Below, one piece after another: positions 1-11,196 of a DNA stretch of 64,000 nucleotides; the stretch's first letter is position 1; every line of letters begins with the position of its first letter. The notes beneath the pieces were generated by a model. That model searched no databases. It saw nothing but the letters and a program-made list of their open reading frames with translations, and was not told the origin of the DNA. The position numbers were made by a program, and so were the translations under genes. The stretch is taken from the NCBI GenBank assembly GCA_021495925.1, contig JAKEKT010000033.1, positions 62,001 through 126,000 on the forward strand. Reading direction: 5' to 3'. The stretch is from Diplodia intermedia. Lineage: Eukaryota > Ascomycota > Dothideomycetes > Botryosphaeriales > Botryosphaeriaceae.

Positions 1-52
1 TCATGGAACAAGAAAACAAGAGATATAACGGGCATACGTGTGGGGGAAAATG

Positions 53-499
53 TCACGGGGAAAGGGATGACGGCTGTGGATATATTGACCATGTATCTTC
101 TGTACTACTATATGAGCGAACGCCTTTCCATCCAACTAGCCGGATCACTTCCAAACGGCTTTGCTGCCACACAGTGGAATGGCTCGCGACCAACCCCACT
201 CCTCTGGGGGCGATCATACACCACGCTTCCCGCATCACCTGCCTGGACTTGGTGGGACGACCCCCCCTCTTTCGGTGTCCAGCTCGTTCTGGGCGAAGCC
301 AGCAACGGAATGAGAATGATGAGTAGCAGGATCGTTTGTTCATGCCGTCATTCACCATCAATGAGAGAAATTGGTGGGGATCTCCATCACGTTTGGAGTG
401 CATCACGGATCGCGAGATACCAATTGAAAGTGTTGGTTCTTTGCAAGTTTCGCACAGCGGTAGAGAGAGAGAGAGGCGGCGAAGTGACTCTGAATCCAT
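53..499 (-). CDS. doubtful hypothetical protein
   Basis: This is a 148-codon open frame starting with ATG at 499, about 100 bp downstream of a minus-strand TATAAAAG element at 601-610. I recognise no domain and no close family resemblance. The translation is rich in Arg, Ser and Trp, as chance frames often are, and it overlaps plus-strand frames of similar length. It is listed only because of the promoter-like block upstream. It could equally be the first exon of a gene running out of the window, or noncoding. Confidence 0.15.
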   Translation of the reverse strand: MDSESLRRLSLSLPLCETCKEPTLSIGISRSVMHSKRDGDPHQFLSLMVNDGMNKRSCYSSFSFRCWLRPERAGHRKRGGRPTKSRQVMREAWCMIAPRGVGLVASHSTVWQQSRLEVIRLVGWKGVRSYSSTEDTWSIYPQPSSLSP

Positions 500-523
500 A
501 GTCTTGTAACAGTGAGATATTCT

Positions 524-709
524 CGTGGAATTCGTAGGACAAAGCCTGTTCTTGAAAATGTGTCGGAGAAAAGATATGGAGAAAAGGTTGGTGAGGGTTT
601 GCTTTTATACCACGGACGTGGGCAAATTTTCTGGTGATGCTGGGCACGCGCGCACGTCTTGTGGCCGTTCCTTCTTTCTTTCTTTTCGTTGGTTCATACA
701 CGTGCTTTT
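524..709 (-). promoter_or_regulatory. promoter-like block, copy A
   Basis: Read on the minus strand, this block has CACGTG within AAAGCACGTGTA (about 698-709), then a TATA element GTATAAAAGC (601-610), then a weakly conserved tail ending in AATTCCACG near 524-532. The same three elements recur in the same order at 1148-1304. The arrangement is what a TATA promoter with an upstream bHLH/bZIP site would look like. Promoter function is inference. Confidence 0.35.
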
Positions 710-1147
710 GCTTTGTCCGCTCCAAGGTGACGATTGGGGATCGATGTCGCAAGGAATGGTGGGTAGAGCATGGATATATTAACGCGTATATTCTGCACGA
801 GTAAACAGCTTTCTATCCAAAGACCGAGTTCTTGTTAGTGGTTCTATTCCTTCATAGCTAACAAGATGTCACTGTTGTGCTCCCAACAATGAACGCTTGC
901 GACAATTCCCGCGTCGACTCCGCTCTAACGGAAAAGATGTGCTGGTATGACGAGCAGCAGCACTAATCAATCGTGCAGCAGCTCAATCATCAGACACCAT
1001 GATGATCCTCATCAACGTCAAACGCTGACCATCACTCGATGCCAACGAGGCAGCTACTGGTTCATGGCACACGGCGTACAATGACCGAGGGAGTCGTCCA
1101 AGTTCCATTCGGTTACGATAAAGTAGACGAAAGTGCATGGTTGACAC

Positions 1148-1304
1148 CGTGGAATTACGTTGATCAGCTACACAAGCTTGTTTCTCGGAGGGAGTAGAGG
1201 CACGGCGTTGGAGGTGCTTTTATACTGGGGACGGTAGGGCCAGGGCCCGTCGTAGCCGAGCATGCCCCATGGTCGATTCTTCTGCGTCTCTTACACGTGC
1301 TTTA
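1148..1304 (-). promoter_or_regulatory. promoter-like block, copy B
   Basis: This is the second copy of the block at 524-709: CACGTG at about 1292-1304, GTATAAAAGC at 1216-1225 and AATTCCACG at about 1148-1156. Downstream on the minus strand, an ATG at 1141 opens a frame of only 51 codons. The exact 10- and 12-base matches within an otherwise diverged context suggest an old duplication rather than chance. Confidence 0.35.
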
Positions 1305-1874
1305 TTTCATACGTGATTACCAAAGTCTCCTAGGCCGCCACGAATCACACAGAAAGACCATGGAGCTTACTGGTAGTTACGGCAGCGTAGGGTCCCTAAA
1401 GGGTGCGGCGAAGCCTGTGCCCACTCACTTACAGTCCTGATAGAATTTAGAACCAGAGAATCACAGAGCTGAACGAGCTGTGGCTGTCTCGGCAGTGATT
1501 TGCAGCCCACACAAAAACCAGAAGATACACGGAGAAGATTTTTTGATATAGGTGTCATTGATTATTAGAGTGGAAAGAAGTGAGCAAACTCCCGTCGCTA
1601 TCTAGGGTTTACGGGAGGGTCCACAAACCAGTCCCTATGCAGCCAGGACGCAGTACCGTAATTCGTGAAAAAAGAGGTCCATCTAGGTTCCGCTCTCGAA
1701 AACAGAAACGCCAGTAAGCAAGAATCTATAGGGAAGCCAGCCAGCGAGGGTGACGACTACCTCTTGCGCTTATAACGGAGGCAGCGACCACCTTGTGCGA
1801 CAATACCGGGACCGACGCTGCGAGACATGGTGCATGTGGGCCTGTCCTCGTCGGAATGCATGGACGCCAAAGCC

Positions 1875-3848
1875 TTAATCCCGCATCAGTGCCTGATACT
1901 CTGGATGTAAGATTCGAACAGCCTAGACTTACAAAGGAATCGGTATTGTGAGCAAAGTAGAAGTAGACACCGTCACGGGTCTTCTTGACGCTCATTGCTC
2001 CGATGGCGCCGGCCGAATGGCTGCTCTTGACGCTTGGGTGGCCTGGAGAGTGAGTTAGAATGACAGAGGCTGATGAAAGTGAGCATGATCTTACCCATAA
2101 ACTCCCTCTCAATCATGCCTCTTACTGCTTCTTCCTCAGACACAGGCTGCAACTTATTCTCTTTGTTCTTTCTCAAGCTGTGATACAGTCTCTCGGCCCC
2201 AACTGTTGCGGCCATTGTGGTAGCCATGTGCTCACCGGTACCACTGGTAACAGTGGCCACCGAGACCCTGTCCTTGTCATCAGGCTCGCAGGGCACCACG
2301 GCTGCTCCAACGCCAACGAGCGCTGCAGGGCCAACCCGTCCTTGGTACTTCATTCCAATGCCACCAGAGGAGGCTCCGCACGCAATGTTTCCGTAACAAT
2401 CCACCGCAACGGCACCGACGGTGTCAGTGACAAGGTCTGGGCGTGTTGCTTGGTCGGCCGTTTGTTCCTGTTCCTGCTGAGCTGAATGATCTTGATTGGA
2501 TCCGCGCTGAGGTTCAGTTGGAGACGGCGGCAAAGGAGCTTGCTCGACAACGTGGCGAAGCTCAGTAGAGGTACGTTGGAGAGTACGTCTACTTTCGGGA
2601 GGCGTCGGCGGAAGAGGTTGCTCGACAGCTTCCTGCGGCGGAGGGCTTGGAGTAAGGGACGGAAGCTTAAGCGTCGAAGCAGAAGATTCCGACTCCTCTC
2701 CCGATCCATCATGGCATACTTGTGCTTGTAACCCTCGCGCGATGCCTTGTCCTATCGGGACAATTGCTTCATCATCGGCGTCGCTCATATCGACATCTGG
2801 TGTCGAACTCCTACCGATCTGATCGATGTTTGTGAGATTTTCCATTGTAGGCAACGTCTGAGTACTGTTTATCAGGGGGTTTTGGGTGGATTCTTTGAAT
2901 GTAGCTTGCAGGGAACCACTTTCAACGAGGGTCGCTGATGACGGATCTGGCGCAGACATGCAGATTCCAGAGGACTCTGATGTGATGTTTGAGCTTGGCG
3001 AGGAGGTAGTACGGGTGGGCACAGGCCCTGGAGAAATGGCCCTTGTGGTCGAGGAAGGCACACCACGAAGCATTGCTTGGGTATGTCTTGAACGCAGCCG
3101 CTTGCGTTCTCTTGCCTCTTCCAGCGGGTCTACCGTCTCAGGGATGTATTCGGGCTGAGTTATGGGAGTCGCCACGGCGCGTGATGCCTTCCGTTCCGCG
3201 TATGCCAAGTCAGACGTCCATTTGACCCAACGTTCTCGGGCGGCTGGAGAAACCATTGCGTCGTACGGAAGAACCGGAATACCTTGACTGAAAGCGTAAT
3301 CGGTGGCACCTTGAGCAACAAGAAGGTTCGGGGGGACGCGTTTTAGGAGCAGCGATGTGGTAGTGCGATCAAGTAGGATACGCGCCAGAGAAATAGGGTT
3401 CTTGATTTCTGTCATAATGTCAGACTTGTGTTGTGCAGAGAATCGATGGAAACTCACGAGCAACCGCACCAACCGCGCCGCTGCGTCCCAAATGATCGAC
3501 GACGATAGCATCGCATTCAACCACGCCGTCCATGGATAGGTTGCTCCCGTAGCCAGCGTTCGTGATCTCGCGGTCCTCGAGTATCTTGATGGCAATCTCT
3601 ACAGCGTCTACAGCGGTGCCCCCATTGCGGAGCATTGCCATGGCGGCTTTCGCAGCACTGTGATTCTTTGGTTCAGTCGTAGATAGATCGAAGGCAGCCA
3701 GCCGAATGCGCTCTGGGAAGTGTTTGACTCACTCGTTACAGGCTTGCAGATGCAGCCCTTCGTTCTGTACGCTATGGTACCCTGCTCCAGCATGCACAAA
3801 GATAGCGCATATGTCACCACCTCTGCGGCCCTTCCCCCCGGATGACAT
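1875..3848 (-). CDS. taspase-like threonine aspartase (Ntn hydrolase)
   Basis: Predicted threonine aspartase of the taspase 1 / glycosylasparaginase family, which self-cleaves before a Thr that then acts as nucleophile. The exons on the minus strand are 3848-3733, 3657-3458, 3408-2095, 2042-1933 and 1892-1875, giving 585 residues. The N-terminus carries AIFVHAGAGYHSVQNE, then RNGGTAVDAVE and NAGYGSNL, as in the family. The cleavage site is D-T-V-G-A-V-A-V-D with Thr about residue 435 (codon 2422-2420). C-terminal blocks SHSAGAIGAMSVKK and YFAHNTDSF match the beta subunit. Human taspase 1 is about 420 residues with Thr234. Here the alpha part is longer because of a Ser/Pro/Gln-rich linker before the cleavage site. 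The start at 3848 is the only in-frame ATG in the first exon. The last exon is only 18 nt including the stop, and its acceptor choice is tentative. Confidence 0.85.
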
Positions 3849-5018
3849 TGTGTCGTCTGCAGCTGAGATTGGTTGCGCCACACGAGGTGCGACAGGCTTG
3901 ACTTCTTTCCAGAACGAGAGGCGACGCGCAAGGCGTAGCAGCCTCAAGTCGCGGTCCAATGGATGATTCAGTGTGGGAACCTCTCTCAGCTGGCGCTTGA
4001 ATCGGTCAGAGAAATCATACAAGGGTGAGACTTGTCTTCGTAGTTGCTGTGACAGAGCCGGAGTGAGGGCTGGATGTTTGGCCGGACTTTGGCACGTGCA
4101 ATGAGCCTTTGGCTTTCTGCGAGCAGCGATCGTGCTGGACGAAGCGACGGGTGGGCAGCGCGGTGGCACGAGAGCGTTGAGAGGGCCGTAGCTGGGGCTT
4201 GCTGGCGGTGATAAGGATGGAAGACGAGGATGACCCAGAAAAAGAATGGCGACCTCGATTGGGTTGACGCGCTCTCACCCGCTCGGGTGGGGTCAGTCGA
4301 CCAACGAAAGCAGAAGAGTCTTGACAGGTAGGAAACGGAAAAAGAAGAGCCCAAAGGTGGCGTTGAGAGAGGAGCGGAGCCAGAAGCCGACGGTGGAGGA
4401 TGCTGTTGCGAGCGGCACGAGGTTGACGCCTTCCATAATGAGGCCGGCAAGAGCGCGTGGATCCATCTACTGCAGCCTGCACGCCCTGGCAACCTACGCT
4501 CATGGCTCCATCATGTCTGCGACTGCCGGAAGCTGCGCCAAAGTCGCCCGCCGTCAAGCAAATCATGCGCGTATCCGATCGTATGTATTCAGTCTACCTA
4601 CCGTGATCTCCGCCCCTTGAGCTTGGAGATGGGTGCACGAGGCACCTCTCATTGCGCGGGTGAACTAACAATTACAGACGCCTGAGAAGGCTGAGAGGGC
4701 AGCGACTGCATGAGGCCCGCCTTTGCACGGGAGCTTCATCGCACGGAGAGTAGACAAAGACACGGCAATGCGGATGCGACAGCAGTGTTGGAGGAGGCGG
4801 GAGCTTGGCGCGGGCGGAGCGATGATGCAGCGCCAGCGGGGCGCGGAGAGCCCCCATTGGGTTTCGAGCGCCCGCCCTCGTCCAACGACCTACATCACCC
4901 CCGAGCCCTACCAGGCAGCCCTCCACCACATCCAGCGCCGGGCCGTCTTCCCCTGCCTGCAACTCCACCAGCCTTCGCCCTTCAATCCGAGCTGTAGCCA
5001 CCGGCTCCGTTCTTCGCC
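3849..5018. other. intergenic region between divergent taspase and ARP3 genes
   Basis: About 1.2 kb lies between the taspase start (minus) and the ARP3 start (plus). Several overlapping GC-rich open frames exist on both strands, but none resembles a known protein. The one frame worth noting is a 46-codon hydrophobic minus-strand frame from about 4440, listed separately. The region probably holds two promoters and leader sequences. Confidence 0.5.
4300..4440 (-). CDS. possible small hydrophobic protein
   Basis: A minus-strand ATG in the context CATTATGGAAGG near 4440 opens a frame of about 46 codons ending TGA near 4300. The product has a Ser/Thr-containing N-terminus followed by a hydrophobic stretch containing GLFFFRFLPVKTLLLSL, compatible with one membrane segment. 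I do not recognise it. Frames of this size arise by chance, and it is listed only because of its membrane-like composition. Confidence 0.15.
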
Positions 5019-6588
5019 ATGGCTACCCAAACCCCCGCCGTTGTCATGGACAAGTGAGCTAGCTCCCGACACCGCCGAGATCCCCTCCGCTGGCCTGAGA
5101 CCCCCGCAACTGACAATTGAACCACCCACAGCGGTACGGGTTACTCGAAGCTAGGTACGCGACCAATCTCCGCCGCCCATCACCCGTCCCCTCGCTGACT
5201 CTCCGCACTTAGGTTTCGCCGGCAACGACTCCCCCTCGTTCGTCTTCCCCACCGCCATCGCGACCAAGTCTGCCGCAGGAGGTGCTGGTGGTTCCGGATC
5301 CGGCCGCCCTGCAGTTGCGAACAAGCCCTCGTTCCTCACCGGTGGCGCCGGCCCTGGCGGGCACTTGTCAGGGAAGCGCGGGACGGAGGACTTGGACTTC
5401 TTCATCGGAGACGAGGCCCTGGCCGCCTCTTCTGGTCCTGGTACGCTACAATGAAACAGCTATGCGCTGGGCGACGGGCCGTTTTGGTTAACCTGAGCAG
5501 GCTATGGCATCCACTACCCCATTCGTCACGGTCAGATTGAGAACTGGGTAAGCTCCGATGGACGCTTTTAGGTCGCCGTCAAGTCGCTGACAGCTACCCA
5601 GGACCACATGGAACGCTTCTGGTCCAATTCGATATTCAAGTATCTTCGCGTCGAGCCTGAAGACCACTACTTCCTCCTGACTGAGCCTCCGCTCAACCCC
5701 CCGGAGAACCGTGAGATGACGGCTGAGATCATGTTCGAGTCGTTCAACTGCGCTGGTCTGTACATTGCCGTGCAAGCTGTTCTTGCGCTCGCGGCCTCTT
5801 GGACCTCCTCCAAGGTTACGGACCGCTCGCTTACGGGTACGGTCATCGACTCTGGTGAGGGTGTGACCCACGTTATCCCCGTCGCGGAAGGATATGTCAT
5901 TGGATCCAGCATCAAGAGTGTTCCCATCGCCGGAAGAGACATTACGTACTTCGTCCAGCAGCTGCTTCGCGACAGAGGCGAGCCCGACAGCAGCTTGAAG
6001 ACGGCGGAAAGGATCAAGGAGGAGTTCTGCTACGTCTGCCCCGATATCGTCAAGGAGTTCTCCCGCTACGACAGGGAGCCTGACCGGTTCCCCAAGTACG
6101 AGGTCAAGCACCCCAACGGCAAGAGCGTGTCCATCGACGTTGGCTACGAGCGCTTCCTCGCCCCCGAGATCTTCTTCAACCCCGAGATCTACTCCAGCGA
6201 TTTCCTGACGCCGCTGCCCAACATTGTCGACACTGTCATTCAGACCAGCCCCATTGATGTCAGGCGTGGTCTCTACAAGAACATCGTCCTGTCTGGAGGT
6301 TCTACGCTGTACAAGGATTTCGGTCGCCGTCTTCAGCGTGACATCAGGCACCTGGTTGACGCGCGTATCAAGGCGTCAGAGGCGCGTAGCGGTGGTGCTA
6401 AGAGTGGTGGCCTGGATGTCCAGGTCATCACGCACAAGAGGCAGCGTCACGGACCCTGGTTTGGTGGTAGTCTGTTGGGCCAGACGCCCGAATTCAGGAG
6501 CTACTGCCACACGAAGGCCGAGTACGATGAAATTGGTCCCAGCATTGTCCGCCGCTTCGCTCTGCTCGGCGGCCCCGGCAGCACGTAA
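5019..6588 (+). CDS. ARP3: actin-related protein 3 (Arp2/3 complex)
   Basis: Arp3 is one of the two actin-like subunits that template new filaments in the Arp2/3 complex at cortical actin patches. The exons are 5019-5053, 5132-5154, 5213-5440, 5501-5547 and 5602-6588, giving 439 residues. The N-terminus MATQTPAVVMDNGTGYSKLG holds the actin-fold phosphate-1 loop. GTVIDSGEGVTHVIPV is the phosphate-2 loop and LSGGSTLYKDFGRRLQRD the adenosine-binding region. After FPTAIATK there is a roughly 40-residue Gly/Ser-rich insert ending GHLSGKRGTEDLDFFIGDEAL, as in other fungal Arp3 proteins. All four introns have GT donors and AG acceptors. Three of the four fall in the first 20% of the protein. Confidence 0.97.
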
Positions 6589-7298
6589 AGGGATCGAAGA
6601 AACTATTTGGATAGCTCAGAATAGAATTCAGAGGCGATGTGGATGTCGATACACCAAGGACCGTCGAGAACGGAAAAGTGGGTGCATTTCAAATGTGCGT
6701 GGAGTTGAAAGAAGCGGTTTAGGAGGATAGCAAATCATAATCAAGCTGATTAACGACTGAGTCGGGGGAGATATCGTGCGTGCTGTGCGCTGGCAACGAA
6801 CCAACAGTGAAGTTAGCTGGTCAACACGAGTACAACCAAATCTAGCAGAACAAAGGTTCTCAGACTTCGTACGGCACCGGCAGCGAAGCTTGAGAAGGGG
6901 GCCACAAATGGTGGGGATTATGACTGGTGGGTATGACGAGGAATATGATTAAAGAACCTCTACCGTGGGATGCCCTGGCCGGGGCCTCCCAACTTCCCCC
7001 ACGCCAGTAGGTTCAGGCGCGCCTCAACATGCTAGAAGCGCGCGACCAGCGCCAGAGTAAGCGCGATGTGGTTTTGCTGTATTTATTTGAATACGGAGCG
7101 AACACTGCGCATCAGAGCCCCTGATAGCCGGGCAGAGGCACACCGACGGTTCTCCAGCTTGACGAGGCACGGGGGCGCGCAATTGGTTGGCGGGGCGGCG
7201 TCGGAGAGCCTCCGGCGGAGATCAAAGCTCCTCCCTCGTCACCTCTTGACTTCAAGCGACCTAGTCTTAGGGCCAGGCGAGGCTTGACACCCTTGAAG
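6589..7298. other. intergenic region, ARP3 to TRF-like gene
   Basis: About 710 bp lie between two co-oriented genes. This should include the ARP3 terminator and the promoter and leader of the telobox gene. I see no tRNA, repeat or convincing reading frame. The last 250 bases are GC-rich with overlapping chance frames. Confidence 0.5.
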
Positions 7299-9409
7299 AT
7301 GGTCAGACCGCTGGATCTCTGTATGTTGATGGGCCCTGCATCTTCTTCCACTTCCTCCGCGGCGCTGAGCCCGCAAGTCGCTCCCGTGCGATTGCCCGGT
7401 TCTGCCTACTGACGCGCTCACCAGCGGCCGACGCGCCCGTTGCTTCGGGCCCTCCAGCTTCAGCGCCCTCCACCATCAGCCCTGCTGCCGACCGCGCTTC
7501 CAAGCGCCCTGCTCAAGCCATAGGTACGCCCGCGAAGCGCCTGAAGTCCCAGCCTCTCGGCCCGCAAGCCCTCAATGGCCCGCATCCCGCGCAGCCCGCC
7601 CAGGCCGGCAGCCTGCCGCTGCACCAACAAGTGTCTACCGACCAGAGCGATGCCTTCGCCGTGAACTATACCCCGACGGCCACTACCGGGCCCGAGAGCT
7701 TTGTGGCGCCCTTTGGTGCTGGCTGGAACCAGATGCCCGGGAACTACTACGACAACGGCTTCGCCGTGCCCTTGGCCCAGCAGCCGTTTGCGCCGTCCTA
7801 CGACGCGCAGTTCGTCACGCAGCAGTCGCCCATCTACAGCGAGCCATACTCCCCAGCGTCAGACGTGAACCCGGAGCTGGTGAAAAGTTTGCCTACGCTG
7901 GACCAGCTGTCGGGCCGAGTACTGGCCACCCTCGGCCAGCATTCCTTTCAGGACACGCTGAACGTCATCAACAAGATTGACACGCCCGCGGGCCAGGAGT
8001 ACGCTTCACTCAAAGAACTCTTCGAGAACCAATTCAAGCAGTACAGCCAAGGCAACCCATTCATAGACGCAAAGTCGCTTCATCTGGATGGCCAACAGCA
8101 CACTCCCACCGTGCGCAAGGCCAACCTGGCAGCCTTCGTCATGAGCATATTCGGCGGACAGGAAGTCAGTCTCAATGAGCTGAATGAATACTTCCTGGAC
8201 ATCTTCATATCTCCTGGTGGCAGATTTCTGAACTGGCATGGAGGGTTTTACGTGGAGCTCAAGACACAGGCTTACATCAAAGAGCTGATGAAAGGTGAGA
8301 AACGCGACGAGGTAATGAGTCGATTGTTTCCGGAGAACCTCGCCGAGAAAATGCTTGCCAGACATCCTGAGATCAAGCAGCTCTTGCCTCCGGAATTGGA
8401 ATTCGTGAAGTTTGCTCTCCAACGCCGACAATCTCTCCTCGCCGAGGGCGACACGGTTGAGGCTCGAGTTATGCTTCCAAGAAAGCACGCGTGGAATGAT
8501 CTTCTCAAGGAGGTTAACAGCTGCATTCAGAAGTATATGGACGGTTCCTCGACCAGTCGCCAGAGTTCTCAATCGTCAATGTACAGCAATGCCGGTGCTC
8601 AAGGTATAAGTCCGAGTGGCTACTACCCTCCGCAGATGCAGGGTCCAGTCGGTGGGAACTATGATGAGACGATCACCAGAGCAGCGCTGATGGCTCACGC
8701 CGCGCTCCACGGGCAGCAACCTGCCGGTAGTCCAGATGCACAGTCGAATGTATCCTTCTACCAAGCATACCCCCAGGTCGCTCAACAACACCAGCCATCA
8801 TTTCCCACAAGCAAGGCCCCGAACCCGCCGAGCCCGATCGCAGTTCAAAGCGCGCCGACGCAGGTTCTGTACGACCGTGCGCGTTCAGCATCGACTGTCC
8901 GCGCACCACCCAACTCGCGCAAGCCAGGAGCGGCAAATCAACGGCGGCCGTGGAGTATCGACGAAGAGCGCGCTCTCATGGACGGTCTCGATCGCGTCAA
9001 AGGTCCCCATTGGAGCCAGATTCTTGCTCTCTACGGCCCCGGAGGAACCATATCGGAGATCCTCAAAGAGCGCAACCAGGTGCAGCTGAAAGACAAAGCA
9101 AGGAACCTGAAACTTTTCTTCTTGAAGAGCGGCGTGGAGGTGCCCGTATACCTGCAAGGTGTCACGGGTGATTTGAAGACGAGAGCTCCTGCCCAGGCGG
9201 CGAAGCAAGAAGCACTGGCAAAGCAGCGAAGAGACGAACAAGAGAGCAAACTGAGGGACCAGCGTGCGCAGATGGATGCGGCGACTGTATTGGCTGGCAG
9301 GTGGCCCGGTGCTGGAGACGGGTTTCCCCAGATAGGTTACCCCGCTCCGCAAAGCCACCCGGCAATTGATCCTTCGCTCCGGACCACCGATGGGCCCAAT
9401 AACGCCTAG
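7299..9409 (+). CDS. TRF/Tbf1-like telobox Myb DNA-binding protein
   Basis: Predicted telomere-repeat or subtelomere-binding factor of the Tbf1/TRF type. The exons are 7299-7320 and 7425-9409, giving 668 residues. A GTATGT donor follows MVRPLDL, and the acceptor CACCAG restores frame. Residues about 155-385 form a largely helical block (LDQLSGRVLATLGQHSFQD, then VMSIFGGQEVSLNELNEYF) compatible with a TRF-homology dimerisation domain. Residues about 514-572 are a Myb/SANT repeat starting RRPWSIDEERALMDGLDRV. Its third helix VQLKDKARNLKLFF is the telobox signature that contacts TTAGGG-like repeats. The rest is Gln/Pro/Ser-rich linker. Family placement rests on the Myb motif. Whether it acts at telomeres or as a transcription factor cannot be told from sequence. 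An alternative is a start inside exon 2, but no in-frame ATG lies before the conserved block. Confidence 0.82.
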
Positions 9410-10127
9410 GAGCTACGAGGGTTGTGAAGGCGGCGTTGGGTTTCTTTGTCAGCGAGCGCGATGGTTTCCTTACTTTCCCTTGTGTAGAGTGGCCTCGGAG
9501 GGAGGAATGCGGTGGGGGTTAATAGTCCGTACCTTGGCTCGACGAAGGGGTGGAAAAGTCTTATGGATTTCTTTTTTCACTGGATGGGTATGGGCACGAT
9601 CTACGACAATGATCCGGTCGGGCAGCTTGCAAGACAACGACAGTATGATACCCGAAACATGAATAGATTAACTAGCGATCTCGTACTGTGCTAATGGCTG
9701 GCTGCGCGCTGGGAGAAGGGTCAAGGTAGCAGAGTGCTTTTGCTGAGCAGGTGGGCATCTATTGGTTGCGGGAGCATAATTCACCGTTCTCTACGTACGT
9801 CAACAGTGCCTCTACCCCGTTGGACCCGCGAACTGGTGACGTAGTGCGACGAACAAGTAGTCGAGCACATCCATGGAAGCATTTCCGCATGGTGCTCGTG
9901 CTGTGATTGGGTGAGTGGCGCCCCCGGGAAATCAACCAGCGGGAACGCGGGTATGGGTGCACGCGCCAGGCTGGGCGATTAGATACCAGCGACCGCAGTA
10001 CATTCGCGACACACCATTCCTGCAGCACTACGCCCGGTGACACCCTCGCCAGCACCCCCACGCACGTCAGGTGCCTCGCCATAACCCCCCCTTTCCGAAT
10101 CCCGACGAATCACGCGCCTGTACGACA
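9410..10127. other. intergenic region upstream of TAF10
   Basis: About 720 bp between co-oriented genes. The first half is AT-richer and should hold the terminator of the telobox gene. The last 150 bases before the TAF10 start are a C-rich leader. No gene, RNA or repeat is evident. Confidence 0.5.
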
Positions 10128-11196
10128 ATGTCTTCCGACCACCCAGCTTCAGGCGCGCAACCCGGCGAATCAAGCGGCGCCAACACCCTGGCCAACACCA
10201 ACCCCGAGGTCAAGCAGGAGGAGTTGGACGCCTCCATCAGCGCCGAAATCGCCTCGACCGACCCCAATCAAGCCGATGCTATGAACCTCGACGGTGCGAC
10301 CGACATGGACGGCCACAACAACAACACCAGCAGTGGCAGCGCCAACAACGCGTCTGCGCCCGGCGCCTCGGGCAGCGGTGGCCTTGCGCCCGGCCAGGAT
10401 CCCAACATGATCGCGGGCGCGCCGCCGCCGAGCGAGCTGCGCATCCCGACCAAGAAGGACGCCAGCCTGCGCGAGTTCCTGAGCAAAATGGACGACTACG
10501 CACCCATCGTACGTGCTTCCTTCCCTCTCCCCCACACTTTTCCCGCCCACAGGCCCCCACCTCCCCCCCTTTCCAACCCCTCTTACCCCGAATACATCCG
10601 GAGGCGCAATGACGTTACGTCTTTCGCGACAGTCTCTGCAGAGCGCCAGCACTCCGCAGCACAACAACAACAACAGCAACGACGGCAACCACGCCTCGTC
10701 CGCCACCACAGCTAACGCACCGCTCTCGTGCGCCCCGCAGATCCCCGACGCCGTCACGAACTACTACCTCACCCTGGCCGGCCTGCCGCCGCCGCCGCAG
10801 ACGCCGCCGCACCTCGCGCGCCTCCTCGCGCTCGCCACGCAAAAGTTCATCGCCGACATCGCCGCCGACGCGTACCAGTACTCGCGCATCCGCTCCTCCA
10901 ACACCACCTCCAACAACCCCATGGGCGGCCTCGGCGGCGCCGCCGGCTTCGGCATGATGGGCGCCGGCGGTGCTCCCGGCGCCGGTCCCGCCGCCGGCCC
11001 CGCGGCGGCGGCTGGCGGTGGTGGCGCGGCGGGAAGCAAGGATCAGAAGGGCTCGAATCTGGGCGTGCAGAGGCCGGGCTACGGTGGTGGTGGGCAGGGC
11101 GGTAGTCAGGGACGGACGGTGTTGACGATGGAGGATTTGGGCATGGCGGTGGGCGAGTATGGAGTCAACGTGAAGAGGGGCGAGTTCTATAGGTGA
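10128..11196 (+). CDS. TAF10: TFIID/SAGA subunit TAF10
   Basis: TAF10 is a histone-fold subunit shared by TFIID and SAGA. The exons are 10128-10508 and 10741-11196, giving 278 residues. The N-terminal third is acidic and rich in Asn, Ala and Gly and is probably disordered. The histone-fold region starts at REFLSKMDDYAPI, is split by the 232-nt intron, and continues IPDAVTNYYLTLAGL and then LLALATQKFIADIAADAYQY, the family signature. A Gly/Ala-rich loop of about 80 residues separates this from the last conserved helix VLTMEDLGMAVGEYGVNVKRGEFY. Long Gly-rich loops before the last helix occur in fungal TAF10. The intron contains CAACAA-type low-complexity sequence. The start is the first ATG in frame. 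Confidence 0.95.

Larger units (their letters stand above)
1..1874. other. intergenic region, no confident gene
   Basis: No reading frame here resembles a known family. The longest open frames (40-501 on plus, 53-499 and 387-752 on minus) overlap one another and look like chance frames. The region does hold two similar blocks, about 524-709 and 1148-1304, described separately, each with a minus-strand TATA-like element and a CACGTG core. The 3' untranslated region of the taspase-like gene probably lies in about 1500-1874. Confidence 0.5.

Noticed and set aside
5488..6351. 287-codon minus-strand frame opposite ARP3
   Set aside because: Antisense of a well-conserved ARP3 exon with no family resemblance.
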